Positions 35,478 to 43,760 of a stretch of 64,000 nt of DNA are shown in pieces. Source of the stretch: Nocardia carnea NBRC 14403 (GTDB lineage Bacteria; Actinomycetota; Actinomycetes; Mycobacteriales; Mycobacteriaceae); the NCBI RefSeq assembly GCF_000308515.1, contig NZ_BAFV01000037.1, forward strand, positions 1 through 64,000, in the 5' to 3' direction. The position numbers were made by a program, and so were the translations under genes. How positions within the stretch are numbered: the stretch's first letter is position 1; every line of letters begins with the position of its first letter. The notes below the pieces were generated by a model that was not told the DNA's origin, ran no database searches, and saw only the letters and a list, made by a program, of their open reading frames with translations.

Positions 35478-37727
35478 ATGTTGACGGCGGGCACCCACCG
35501 GTGGGGTCGTTTCGTGTACCGGCACCGGATCGCGGTGCTGGTGATTTCGCTGTTCGTGGTCGCGCTGTCCGGGCTGTACGGCCGGGATCTGGCGGATCGG
35601 CTCACTCAGGACGGCTGGTTCGACGAATCCAGTGAATCGGTGGCGGCCTCGAAACTGGCCGATGCCACCTTCGGCCGCGATACCGACAGCGATGTGGTCG
35701 CCCTCTACACCGCGCCACCGGGAAAGACGGTCGACGATCCGCAGGTGCGGGCGGCGGTGACCGCACAACTGGCGGGTCTGCTGCGCGACCATCCGGACCG
35801 GGTGCTGCGCATCGACAGCTACTGGGACAGTGCCCTGGCGGGACAATTCGCCGACGACTCCCGGACGTACGCGTTCGCCAGTATCGGGCTGCACGGGGAG
35901 GGGTCGGCGACCGTCGACAACTACCTGGCGATCGCCGGGGACCTGGAGGCCGATACACCCGGCGCCGGACCGGCCGGGACGACCGTGGAGCTGGCCGGGC
36001 TGCAACCGGTGGTGGAGGGCATCAACACCGGGATGCAGGACGATATCCGGCGCGCGGAGATGATCGCGCTCCCGCTGGTGGCGCTGCTGCTGTATTTCGT
36101 GTTCGGCGGCGTGGTGGCGGCACTGCTCCCGGTACTCGTCGGCGGTATGACGATCCTGGGCACCCAGGGCATCATGCGGCTGCTCACCGGCCATATCGAC
36201 GTGAACGTGTTCGCCAGCGCGGTGGTGACCCTGGTGAGCCTGGGGCTGGCGATCGACTACGGTCTGTTCACGGTGACTCGGTTCCGGGAAGAACTGGCCG
36301 CCGGCGGCGTGGGTGAGTCAGGCCCGGAGGCGGCAGCGAAGCGTAACCACGGAGGGCCCTCACCCACGCCCGATAGAGACAGCGGTGTGGAAGATGCTGT
36401 AGCGCGGACGGTGGCGACGTCCGGCCGCACGGTGGTGTTCTCGGCGGCGATTATCGCGGTGAGCCTGGGCGCACTGTTCATCTACCCGAACGGTGTGCTG
36501 CGTTCGGTGCCCTACGGCGGAATCAGTGCGGTGCTGCTGGCGGCCGTGCTGTCGGTGACCGCGCTGCCGGCCATGCTGGCGATCGTGGGCCGCCGTATCG
36601 ATCTGTGGAAATGGCGCCGATTCGCCCGCGCCAGTACCGAGGCCGAAATCGATCGCGGGATCTTCTCCCGGCTGGCGGTCCGCGCGATGGCGCGGCCGTG
36701 GGCGGTGATCGTGCCGGTGGTGCTGGGTCTGCTGCTGCTGATGGTGCCGTTCCGGCATATCGAGTTCGGTGGGCTGAGCGAGAAATACCTGGCGCAGGAC
36801 AATCCCGCGCGGGTGGCGCAGGAGAAGTTCGACGCGCTGTTCCCCGGTTTCCGCACCGAACCGCTGCGGCTGGTGGTGACGGGCGCGGATGCCGCGCAGT
36901 TGAGCGATATCCGCCTGCAGGCGAATGTCACCCCCGGCCTGACGGGGCCGTTCGAACCGGCGGCACCCACCCGGGACGGGATCAATGTGCTGGAAGCCGG
37001 TCTGGTGGACGAACGGGCCGCCGATACCGCGATCGCGGTGTTACGCGGTATCGAGGAACCGGGCGGTGTGCGGGTGATGGTGGCCGGGGTACCGGCGCTG
37101 GAGCGCGACAGTATCCACGGATTGCTGGAGGGTCTGCCACTGCTGGCGTTGCTGCTGGTGGTGGCCGCGGTGGCCTTGATGTACGCGGCGTTCCGGTCGC
37201 TGATCCTGGCGGTGAAGGCGGTCGTGATGTCGGCGCTGAGTCTCGGCGCCACCCTCGGCATCCTCACGTGGATCTTCGTGGAGGGCCACGGCGCGGAACT
37301 GTTCGATTTCACGCCCGGGCCGCTGATGTTCGCGGTCCTGGTGCTGATCGTGACCGTGGTGTTCGGGCTGTCCACCGACTACGAGGTGTTCCTGCTGTCC
37401 CGGGTCGCCGAGGCGCGCGCGAACGGTGCGGACCCACCGGAATCGATCCGGTACGGTATCGCGCACACCGGCGGTGTGATCACCTCGGCGGCCGCGATCC
37501 TGATCGTGGTGACCGGTGCGTTCGGTTTCTCGGAACTGGTGATGATGAAATACATCGCCTACGGCATGATCGCCGCGCTGATCCTGGACGCCACGGTGAT
37601 CCGGATGCTGCTCACTCCGGCGGTGCTGAAGTTGATCTGGCGACCGAAATCTCCCATCCCGGCGGCAGATGTCGTGGTGGAGCCGGAAACGGCGGTCGCC
37701 GGGCCGCAGGCCGCCGAGAAGACGTAA
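35478..37727 (+). CDS. MmpL-type RND transporter with an in-frame repeat insertion
   Basis: 749 residues. The layout is that of the MMPL family: one N-terminal helix (IAVLVISLFVVALSGLYG), an exported domain, five helices, a long cytoplasmic joint, then the second half in the same pattern. Helix motifs include LGLAIDYGLFTVTRFREEL and FGLSTDYEVFLLSRVAEARA, in which the D-Y pairs relay protons. MmpL proteins export lipids and siderophores. Residues about 277-298 (VGESGPEAAAKRNHGGPS) are not typical of the family and are encoded by a 63-bp palindromic repeat, placed in the cytoplasmic loop just before VEDAVARTVATSGRTVV. It follows an Mtb12-like lipoprotein gene. Confidence 0.92.
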   Translation: MLTAGTHRWGRFVYRHRIAVLVISLFVVALSGLYGRDLADRLTQDGWFDESSESVAASKLADATFGRDTDSDVVALYTAPPGKTVDDPQVRAAVTAQLAGLLRDHPDRVLRIDSYWDSALAGQFADDSRTYAFASIGLHGEGSATVDNYLAIAGDLEADTPGAGPAGTTVELAGLQPVVEGINTGMQDDIRRAEMIALPLVALLLYFVFGGVVAALLPVLVGGMTILGTQGIMRLLTGHIDVNVFASAVVTLVSLGLAIDYGLFTVTRFREELAAGGVGESGPEAAAKRNHGGPSPTPDRDSGVEDAVARTVATSGRTVVFSAAIIAVSLGALFIYPNGVLRSVPYGGISAVLLAAVLSVTALPAMLAIVGRRIDLWKWRRFARASTEAEIDRGIFSRLAVRAMARPWAVIVPVVLGLLLLMVPFRHIEFGGLSEKYLAQDNPARVAQEKFDALFPGFRTEPLRLVVTGADAAQLSDIRLQANVTPGLTGPFEPAAPTRDGINVLEAGLVDERAADTAIAVLRGIEEPGGVRVMVAGVPALERDSIHGLLEGLPLLALLLVVAAVALMYAAFRSLILAVKAVVMSALSLGATLGILTWIFVEGHGAELFDFTPGPLMFAVLVLIVTVVFGLSTDYEVFLLSRVAEARANGADPPESIRYGIAHTGGVITSAAAILIVVTGAFGFSELVMMKYIAYGMIAALILDATVIRMLLTPAVLKLIWRPKSPIPAADVVVEPETAVAGPQAAEKT
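36307..36369 (+). repeat. 63-bp palindromic repeat, copy 1 (inside mmpL)
   Basis: Ends are a perfect 11-bp inverted repeat (GCGTGGGTGAG and CTCACCCACGC). Inside them are a 3-base bulge TCA, a pairing GGCCC/GGGCC, and a core GGAGGCGGCAGCGAAGCG followed by TAACCAC. Length 63 keeps the reading frame. The core recurs in three other places (41215-41277, 42330-42392, 42405-42467). Confidence 0.85.
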
Positions 37728-37739
37728 CCGGCCGGTTGC

Positions 37740-37768
37740 CGGGTCCGCAGGTTTTCGGATCGGACCCG
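37740..37768. terminator. Terminator between mmpL and hmuV
   Basis: Perfect 8-bp stem CGGGTCCG/CGGACCCG with a 13-base loop, 13 bp after the mmpL stop and facing the end of the hemin transporter operon. Confidence 0.6.
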
Positions 37769-37942
37769 CGGGCCGAATCGGTATCGGCGCCGGCCGCGAC
37801 CATCGCCTCGAAACGTTCGAGGCCGTCGCCGGGCCCGGGGCGAACAGATTGCCGGGGCGCGAACGGTATCGGTGACTGTGAATGATGGTGTGGAACATAT
37901 CGGCGACGTGGGGCGCCGGGTTACATCTACCCGGTGGCAGGA

Positions 37943-38875
37943 CTACTCCGAGGTCGGTGTGGGCGGTGTGCCGGGGGGTCCAGTGCGGGCCGGCCGGGCC
38001 GGAAGTACCAGTTGTGCACCGGTGTCCGGATGGTCGAGGACCTCGATCGGGTAGCGGTAGACGCGGCTGAGCAGTTCCCCGGTGAGGACCTCGCGCGGTG
38101 TACCGGTCGCGGCGAGCTGCCCGTTGTCGAGGACGGCGACGCGGTCGGCGTAGGCGGCGGCGGAGGCCAGGTCGTGCAGTACCACGACCACCGCGGCGCC
38201 GGCGGCGGCCCGGTTGGCGGCCAGGTTCAGCACTGCCTCCTGATGGCCGAGGTCGAGGGCCGCGGTGGGTTCGTCGAGCAGCAGGGTGGCGGTGTCCTGG
38301 GCCAGTACCCGGGCCAACGCGACCCGGGCCCGTTCACCGCCGGACAGGCTCGGAAACGACCGCCCCGCCAGATGCCTACAGTCGGTCGCGGCCATGGCGT
38401 CGGTGATCACCGCATCGTCGCGGTCGGCTCGGGGAGTGCGCTGCCAGGGGGCTCGGCCCATGGCGATCACCTCGGCCGCGGTGAACGGAAACCCGACGGT
38501 ATGGGATTGGGGGAGGACGGCGCGGCGACGGGCCATATCGATCGGAGTCCAGTGATCGAGTGGCCGGCCGTCGAGTTCGACATCGCCCTGACCCGGGACG
38601 AGCTCTCCGGCCAGGACGGCGAGCAGGGTCGATTTACCGGCACCGTTCGGCCCGACCAGTGCCAGTACCTGCCCGGCGGTGACGTCCAGGTCGACCTTGT
38701 CGAGGACGCGGCGGCTGCCGCCCCCACCGCCATGCCGGTCCAGGGTGACGCCGTGGGCACGCAGGGTGACAGTGCCCGGTTCGGTTGCGGTGGGCAGCCG
38801 GTGTGCGCGCTGCAGTAGTCCGGTGACGCGGCGGGCCAGACTGGACGCGGCCGTCTCCTGCCTCGGCTCGTTCAT
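37943..38875 (-). CDS. hmuV: Hemin ABC transporter ATP-binding protein
   Basis: 310 residues from an ATG at 38875 overlapping the stop of the permease gene (ATGA). Walker A is GPNGAGKST, the ABC signature LSGGERARVALAR, Walker B TLLLDEPTAALD, and the switch histidine is in VVLHDLASAAAYAD. The first 35 residues are an extension before the domain. It powers uptake of heme with the permease and binding protein encoded just upstream. Motif spacing fits the FecE/HmuV group of iron and heme importers. Confidence 0.92.
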   Translation of the reverse strand: MNEPRQETAASSLARRVTGLLQRAHRLPTATEPGTVTLRAHGVTLDRHGGGGGSRRVLDKVDLDVTAGQVLALVGPNGAGKSTLLAVLAGELVPGQGDVELDGRPLDHWTPIDMARRRAVLPQSHTVGFPFTAAEVIAMGRAPWQRTPRADRDDAVITDAMAATDCRHLAGRSFPSLSGGERARVALARVLAQDTATLLLDEPTAALDLGHQEAVLNLAANRAAAGAAVVVVLHDLASAAAYADRVAVLDNGQLAATGTPREVLTGELLSRVYRYPIEVLDHPDTGAQLVLPARPARTGPPGTPPTPTSE

Positions 38876-39963
38876 GCCCAGCCTCCCGAACGCGCGCGGG
38901 TGCGGCGCAGCAGCCAGAAGAAGAACGGACCGCCGATCAGCGAGGTGAGCATGCCCAGGGGGAGGTCGGCGTTGTCGACCAGCGAGCGGGCGGCGACATC
39001 GGCGGCGAGCAGGACGACAGCGCCGGTCACGGCGCTGACCGGGATCAACGCACGGTGCCCCGGCCCGACGATCATGCGCACCACATGCGGGACGATCAGC
39101 CCGACGAACAGGATGATGCCGGTGAACGCCACCCCGGCGGTGGTGAGGACCGCGACGATCACGATCACGGTGCGCCGCAGCCGTTCCACATCCACCCCGA
39201 GGTGCCGGGCCGCGGATTCGCCGAGGGCCAGCAAATCCAGCCGCGGTGCGACGAACACCGCCGCCGCGATCCCGGTCGCGGTGAGTACCGCGACCACCGC
39301 GACCGCGTCCCAGGTCGCGCCGTTGAGGCTGCCCAGCTGCCAGAAGACGATCTGGTCGCGGGCGGCGGGGGAGGCGACGAACAACAGGAAGGCGATGAGC
39401 CCGCCGGCGAAAGCGTTGATCGCGACACCGGTCAGGACCAGGGTCACCACTTCCGTGCGCCCCCCGGACCGGGACAGCACATACACCAGCACGGTGGTGA
39501 TCAATCCGGCGACGAATGCCGCGGCGGCCACCGACCAGGCGGCGACGAACGCGCCCCCGAACACGATCACCGCGCCTGCACCGACCGCGGCACCGGACGA
39601 CACCCCGATCACCCCCGGTTCGGCGAGCGGGTTGGCGAAAACGCCCTGGAGCAGCGCACCGGCGGTGGCGAGCGCGGCACCTACCAGGATCGCGAGCAAC
39701 ACCCGCGGGAACCGCACCTCCCACAGGGTGACCTCCCCGGCCGGGTGGGCGGGGAGCGGCCCCCAATCGAGGCCGATCCGGTGGGCGATACTGCCGGCCA
39801 CTTCGGCGGGGCCGGTGGGGACCTGCCCGATGGCGGCGGAGGCGACCGCCAGTGCTACCAGCGCGAGAAGCGCGACTGTGAACGCGAGCGCCGCCCTGCG
39901 TGTGTGATGGTGACCGAGGTCCGGGGTGCCGGACTGTCGCGGTTTGTCCAGCTCTACGGTCAT
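38872..39963 (-). CDS. hmuU: Hemin ABC transporter permease (FecCD family)
   Basis: 363 residues from an ATG at 39963. FecCD family landmarks are present: WEVRFPRVLLAILVGAALAT, GALLQGVFANPLAEPGVIGV and SSGAAVGAGA in the first half, and VPHVVRMIVGPGHRALIPVS near the end, where the VPH.vR loop contacts the ATPase. About ten membrane helices. The ribosome site is weak, and a 12-bp hairpin stands in the 208-base gap upstream, so translation or mRNA stability may be tuned relative to hmuT. Confidence 0.92.
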   Translation of the reverse strand: MTVELDKPRQSGTPDLGHHHTRRAALAFTVALLALVALAVASAAIGQVPTGPAEVAGSIAHRIGLDWGPLPAHPAGEVTLWEVRFPRVLLAILVGAALATAGALLQGVFANPLAEPGVIGVSSGAAVGAGAVIVFGGAFVAAWSVAAAAFVAGLITTVLVYVLSRSGGRTEVVTLVLTGVAINAFAGGLIAFLLFVASPAARDQIVFWQLGSLNGATWDAVAVVAVLTATGIAAAVFVAPRLDLLALGESAARHLGVDVERLRRTVIVIVAVLTTAGVAFTGIILFVGLIVPHVVRMIVGPGHRALIPVSAVTGAVVLLAADVAARSLVDNADLPLGMLTSLIGGPFFFWLLRRTRARSGGWA

Positions 39964-40053
39964 GCCGGTACGTCCGTCGGCACGCTCGGGACACCATTGC
40001 GGCGCCGGTGCCGCGCCGCCGCGCACGGGTTTCGGTGATCGGCTTGGTCCGGG

Positions 40054-40080
40054 GCCTCTGCGCGGTCACCGCGCAGAGGC
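40054..40080 (-). promoter_or_regulatory. Intercistronic hairpin between hmuT and hmuU
   Basis: Perfect 12-bp stem GCCTCTGCGCGG/CCGCGCAGAGGC with a 3-base loop in the gap between the binding-protein and permease genes. Such hairpins often let the binding protein accumulate above the membrane parts by partial termination or by blocking 3' exonucleases. Confidence 0.6.
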
Positions 40081-40171
40081 ACCTCCGGGCACGGCACTGT
40101 CGTGCCGCGTTGATCGATGACCACGGGCTGTGCGTGCCAATGCTTCGCCCCGGGGGGCGGACCTGCCGCGC

Positions 40172-41218
40172 TCATGCGGTGGGATGACCGTAGACGGCGA
40201 CGGACAGGGCGGTGATGACGCGGCCGGTGTTGGGGCCGAAGGACAGCAGCACCGAATCCGACATATCGACGATTCGCTTGTTGCGGCCCGCAGGCGTCTG
40301 GGCGATACCGGGTATTTGCGAGATACCGTCCACCCCGCCGATCGATTTCATGCCGTCGGTCATGACGAGCAGCACATCGGGCGCCGCTGCGATCATCGCC
40401 TCGCTGGTGATCGCCGTGAACGGTTCGCTCACCCCGGATTCGACTCCGGCGTCGCGCGCACCGAGCGCGGCGATGAGCGCGTCCGCACCGGACCCGGGGC
40501 CGGCGAGCATCGTGATGGCACTGGAGCGCAGGTACAGGAACGCGATCCGCAGCGGCGGGTCCTGGGCGGGCACCGCGGCCGATGCGGCGGCTATCTCGTC
40601 CTGGGTGCGCTGCGCGAGCTGCTGCCCGCGCTCGGGGACACCGAGGGCGCCGGCGACGGCCTCGATCTGCGGGACGACCCCTTCCATGGTGCGTTCGGGG
40701 TCGAAGTAGACGACGGTGATCCCGGTCGCGCGCAACTGTTCGCGTACGGCGGGCGAAGCGCTGGTGGTATCGGTGAGGAAGACACTGGGCCGCAGCGCGA
40801 GGATCGACTCGACATTCAACGCGCCGTTGCCGCCGGTGACGTTCGGCAGATCCGCCACCGCGGGGAACGAGGCGGCGGTGCTGCGGCCGACCAGGTTGTC
40901 GCCGAGCCCGAGCCCGTACACGATCTGGGCGAGGGTGCCGTACCGGTCCGCGGCCACGATCCGGCTCGCGTCGGTGACCGTGACCTCGGCGCCGTCGAAG
41001 GATCGGACCGTCGCGGGTAACGCCGGGACCGGGGGCGGGGTGAGCGGTACCGGGTCCAGGTTGTCCAATACTGCGGTGGCCGGTCCCTGCTGACCGGTCG
41101 TGGCGGCCGGTTCGGTACCACCGCAGGCGGCAGTCAGCACGAGCAGCCCGGCAGCGAGGCCGGCCAGCAGCGCCCGCGCCCGCCGTGTGCGGGCCCCCGA
41201 GGTGAATATGCTGCGCAC
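40172..41218 (-). CDS. hmuT: Hemin-binding lipoprotein of the ABC importer
   Basis: 348 residues from a GTG at 41218, preceded by GGAGGG eight bases upstream. The frame is open for 27 more codons, but those are encoded by the 63-bp repeat. The lipobox is LTAACGG. The rest is a class III substrate-binding protein (TVTDASRIVAADRYGTLAQI, later SILALRPSVFLTDT, GQQLAQRTQDEI and TPAGRNKRIVDMSDSVLLSF), closest to HmuT/ChuT. Conserved Tyr and His heme ligands cannot be fixed by eye. It heads the hmuTUV operon behind an IdeR-like box. The start codon itself lies in the right arm of the repeat, an unusual arrangement. Confidence 0.88.
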   Translation of the reverse strand: MRSIFTSGARTRRARALLAGLAAGLLVLTAACGGTEPAATTGQQGPATAVLDNLDPVPLTPPPVPALPATVRSFDGAEVTVTDASRIVAADRYGTLAQIVYGLGLGDNLVGRSTAASFPAVADLPNVTGGNGALNVESILALRPSVFLTDTTSASPAVREQLRATGITVVYFDPERTMEGVVPQIEAVAGALGVPERGQQLAQRTQDEIAAASAAVPAQDPPLRIAFLYLRSSAITMLAGPGSGADALIAALGARDAGVESGVSEPFTAITSEAMIAAAPDVLLVMTDGMKSIGGVDGISQIPGIAQTPAGRNKRIVDMSDSVLLSFGPNTGRVITALSVAVYGHPTA

Positions 41219-41277
41219 GAGCGCGGTCCCTCCGTGATTACGTTCCGCTGCCGCCTCCGGACCCGACTCGCTCATGC
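41215..41277 (-). repeat. 63-bp palindromic repeat, copy 2 (hmuT leader)
   Basis: Read on the minus strand: left arm GCATGAGCGAG, bulge TCG, GGTCC, core GGAGGCGGCAGCGGAACG followed by TAATCAC, then GGAGGGAC and right arm CGCGCTCGTGC. The inner pairing is GGTCC/GGACC where copy 1 has GGCCC/GGGCC, a compensatory change. GGAGGG serves as the ribosome site of hmuT and the GTG start is in the right arm. Confidence 0.85.
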
Positions 41278-41294
41278 AGGCAAGGCTAATCCGT
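41276..41294. promoter_or_regulatory. IdeR/DtxR-type iron box upstream of hmuT
   Basis: GCAGGCAAGGCTAATCCGT contains the AGGCTAA core of the iron-box consensus TTAGGTTAGGCTAACCTAA and the frequent variant AGGCAAGGCTAA. It lies 58-76 bases before the hmuT start and just outside the repeat. About 11 of 19 positions match the strict consensus, so binding is likely but should be tested. Confidence 0.55.
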
Positions 41295-41326
41295 GCCACG
41301 GTGTGGTGATCGCCCCCGCCCCCCGG

Positions 41327-42301
41327 CTACGGGGTGGAGCTCACATCGTCGAGGGCGGCGGCGATCGCGCGCGGCAGTTCCAGTGTTTCGGCGGCCAGCA
41401 CCCCGGTGAGCTGACCCATATCGCGGGCGCCGACGAACATGCTCGCCACTCCGGGCCGGTCACGCACCCAGGCCAGCGCGACCGCCAGCGGTGAGGTCGC
41501 CAGCCCGTCGGCGGCGGTGACGAGGGCATCGACCACGGCGGTGGCGCGATCATCGTCGAGGCGGCCGCGGATCTCCGCGGCGGTGGTTTCGTCGGCGGCG
41601 CGGGAATCCGCGGGTACACCGTCGCGGTATTTGCCGGTGAGTATTCCGGCCGCCAGTGGCGCGGTGGCGACGATTCCCGCGCCGTGATGGGTGGCGGCCG
41701 GTACCGTATCGTCCTCGGCGCCGCGGGTGAGCAGCGAATACGGCGTCTGTACGGCGGTGACGGGGGTACGGGCGGCCAGGCTCGCCAGTTGCCAGGCGGT
41801 GAATCCGCGGACCCCTGCGTAGCGGACGCGACCGGAACGGACCGCGTACTGCAGGGTGTCGGCGATCTCGTCGAGCGGTGTGGCGGTATCCCAGGCGGTG
41901 ACCTGCCACAGGTCGAGGTGGTCGGTGCCGAGTTCGAGCAGGGTGCGGTCGAGTTGACGCAGCAGGGTGCGGCGGGAGCAGTCGACCGTGATCCGCGCCT
42001 GCTCGGGCATCGGCGGTTCGCTTCCGGCGGGGACAGCCGGTAGGTACGGCACCTGCCCCGCCCCCGCGCACAGAACGAGTTCGTCGCGGGACACCAGGTC
42101 GCCGAGGAGATCGGCGAGGATGCGCTGCGCGGCGCCGCCGCCGTAGGCGGGGGAGGTGTCGACGAGGGTGCCGCCCGCTTCGGTGAACGCGATCAATTGC
42201 GCGGCGGCGGTCTCGGCATCGGTGCGGCTGCCCCAGGTGTGGGTGGCCAGCCCGATACGGGAGACCCGCAGCCCGCTGCGGCCGACGGTGCGCTGTTCCA
42301 T
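41327..42301 (-). CDS. Aldo/keto reductase family protein with altered catalytic residues
   Basis: 324 residues from an ATG at 42301 (MEQRTVGRSGLRVSRIGLAT); the frame is open upstream through two 63-bp repeats, which are not taken as coding. The barrel motifs fit: VDTSPAYGGGAAQRIL supplies the Asp and Tyr of the AKR tetrad. But the strand that normally ends in the catalytic Lys (IATK) reads LVLCAGAG, and the strand with the His (YQ.H) reads LWQVTAWD. So Lys and His both seem replaced. The protein may be a non-reductase relative or a binding protein. It precedes hmuT by 108 bp on the same strand, with the iron box between, and is divergent from uppP. Confidence 0.85.
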   Translation of the reverse strand: MEQRTVGRSGLRVSRIGLATHTWGSRTDAETAAAQLIAFTEAGGTLVDTSPAYGGGAAQRILADLLGDLVSRDELVLCAGAGQVPYLPAVPAGSEPPMPEQARITVDCSRRTLLRQLDRTLLELGTDHLDLWQVTAWDTATPLDEIADTLQYAVRSGRVRYAGVRGFTAWQLASLAARTPVTAVQTPYSLLTRGAEDDTVPAATHHGAGIVATAPLAAGILTGKYRDGVPADSRAADETTAAEIRGRLDDDRATAVVDALVTAADGLATSPLAVALAWVRDRPGVASMFVGARDMGQLTGVLAAETLELPRAIAAALDDVSSTP

Positions 42302-42329
42302 CACCGGGTCCCCGGGCTCGCAGGACACG

Positions 42330-42392
42330 GCACGAGCGGGGCAGAGCTCGAGGGGGTAGCGGAGCGTATCCACGCAGTGCCCGCGCTCGCGC
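42330..42392 (+). repeat. 63-bp palindromic repeat, copy 4
   Basis: Left arm GCACGAGCGGG, core CGAGGGGGTAGCGGAGCG followed by TATCCAC, right arm CGCGCTCGCGC. It is the most diverged copy (core 20 of 25 as copy 1), and the arms pair in a slightly shifted register without the 3-base bulge. Confidence 0.75.
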
Positions 42393-42404
42393 CGGGATGA
42401 CACA

Positions 42405-42467
42405 GTACGAGCGGGTCGCGCCCGGAGGCGGTAGCGGAGCGTAACCGAGTAGGGCCGGCGCTCATGC
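42405..42467 (+). repeat. 63-bp palindromic repeat, copy 3
   Basis: Left arm GTACGAGCGGG, bulge TCG, CGCCC, core GGAGGCGGTAGCGGAGCG followed by TAACCGA, then GTAGGGCC and right arm GGCGCTCATGC. Exactly 63 bp, in the same orientation as copies 1 and 4. In the same frame as copy 1 it would read SRPEAVAERNR, matching SGPEAAAKRNH. Confidence 0.8.
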
Positions 42468-42739
42468 ACAGCAGCACGGTTCGACGTTTCCTCACGGCGA
42501 CCAGCCTAGAGCGTGACCGGCCGGTGACCGTTCGCGGCGAACGGTGGGCGCGGCGTGTCCGCCGCCAGGGATACCGAGTTCGCTGCCGGCGATATCGACA
42601 CGGCAGGGCCCCGGTCGCCGCGCGCGCCCGGGATAGGGCACTGTAGGGTCGCTGCGGTCGATCGCCGGGGATCGTGCAGCGGCTGCGGTGCCGTCGAGTG
42701 AAGGAAGAGCGGGGTTTTCGGCGTGGTTCAGGAGGATGT

Positions 42740-43684
42740 GTGATCGTCGAGTCGATGACCTGGGTGCAGGCGTTGGTACTCGGTTTGGTGCAGGGATTGA
42801 CGGAGTTCCTGCCGGTTTCGTCGTCCGGGCACTTACGGATCGTGTCCTCGGTGTTCTTCGGTGAGGACGCGGGCGCGTCGTTCACCGCGGTCACCCAGCT
42901 CGGTACCGAGGCGGCGGTGCTGTTGTTCTTCGCCAAGGACATCTGGCGGATCGTGAAGGTGTGGTTCGCGACCGTGTTCGAGAAGCTGAGCGCCCGGGAA
43001 CGAGTGCCGCTCGCCGAACAGGTCACCACGAAGCTGCCGGTCGTTACCGGTTCCGGGCCCGTGGGTTACGACCCCGAGGCCGAGGCGCAGCGCGAACTCG
43101 ACTACCGCATGGGCTGGTATGTGATCATCGCCACGATCCCGATCGGGGTGCTGGGCTTCCTGTTCAAGGACGAGATCCGCACGGGCGCACGCAATCTGTG
43201 GCTGGTGGCGACGATGTTGATCGTTTTCGCGCTGGTCATTGCGGCGGCCGAGCACTACGGCCGCAAAGAGCGCCCGATGGAACAGCTCACCACCCGCGAT
43301 GGCGTGGTGATGGGTTTGGCGCAGTGCCTGGCCTTGATTCCCGGTGTTTCGCGTTCCGGCGCCACGTCCAGTGCGGGACTTTTCCTCGGCCTGAAACGCG
43401 AGGCGGCGGTGCGGTTCTCGTTCCTGCTGGCGATTCCCGCGGTCACCGCGTCGGGTCTGTTCAGTCTGCCGGACGCGTTCGAGCCGGCCGGTGAGGGTTT
43501 GAACGCCTCGGGTATGCAACTGCTGGTGGCGACACTGATCTCGTTCGTGGTCGGGTACGCCTCGATTGCGTGGCTGCTGCGCTTCGTGGAGCGGCATTCG
43601 TTCTACTGGTTCGTCGGATACCGGATTGTTCTGGGCTTCGTGATCATCGGTTTGCTCGCCGCCGGTGTCGTGTCGGCGACGTGA
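42740..43684 (+). CDS. uppP: Undecaprenyl-diphosphatase
   Basis: 314 residues from a GTG at 42740 with GGAGG four bases upstream; an ATG at 42755 is the alternative. Both family motifs are present: [15 protein letters not shown] in the first part and the [17 protein letters not shown] loop, which carry the catalytic Glu, Ser and Arg. Eight hydrophobic segments. It dephosphorylates undecaprenyl diphosphate to recycle the lipid carrier of peptidoglycan and arabinogalactan synthesis, and its overproduction gives bacitracin resistance. It heads the conserved run that leads to mshC, the order of Rv2136c-Rv2130c. Confidence 0.96.
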   Translation: MIVESMTWVQALVLGLVQGLTEFLPVSSSGHLRIVSSVFFGEDAGASFTAVTQLGTEAAVLLFFAKDIWRIVKVWFATVFEKLSARERVPLAEQVTTKLPVVTGSGPVGYDPEAEAQRELDYRMGWYVIIATIPIGVLGFLFKDEIRTGARNLWLVATMLIVFALVIAAAEHYGRKERPMEQLTTRDGVVMGLAQCLALIPGVSRSGATSSAGLFLGLKREAAVRFSFLLAIPAVTASGLFSLPDAFEPAGEGLNASGMQLLVATLISFVVGYASIAWLLRFVERHSFYWFVGYRIVLGFVIIGLLAAGVVSAT

Positions 43685-43760
43685 ACGAGCCGGCACGGGA
43701 GGTGGCGCGGGGCGGGCTCATCGGGCATCGTCGCGCCGTGGCCGCCGTTAGGCTGGCAGC

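Larger units (their letters stand above)
42302..42739. other. 438-bp divergent control region with two repeat copies
   Basis: Between the aldo/keto reductase (minus strand) and uppP (plus strand). The half next to the reductase is filled by two tandem 63-bp repeats (42330-42392 and 42405-42467, 12 bases apart). The half next to uppP (42470-42730) holds no gene I can support; it must contain the uppP promoter. A GGAGG site precedes the uppP start. Confidence 0.7.

Noticed and set aside
34500..36194. 564-codon minus-strand frame opposite the Mtb12-like and mmpL genes
   Set aside because: Antisense shadow without motifs.
37943..40069. 708-codon frame that would fuse an upstream region to hmuV
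   Set aside because: Its first 395 codons run out of frame through the hmuU gene; hmuV has its own ATG at 38875 overlapping the hmuU stop.
42304..42469. N-terminal extension of the aldo/keto reductase homologue
   Set aside because: These codons are two 63-bp repeats read on the opposite strand; AKR proteins start at about the chosen Met.
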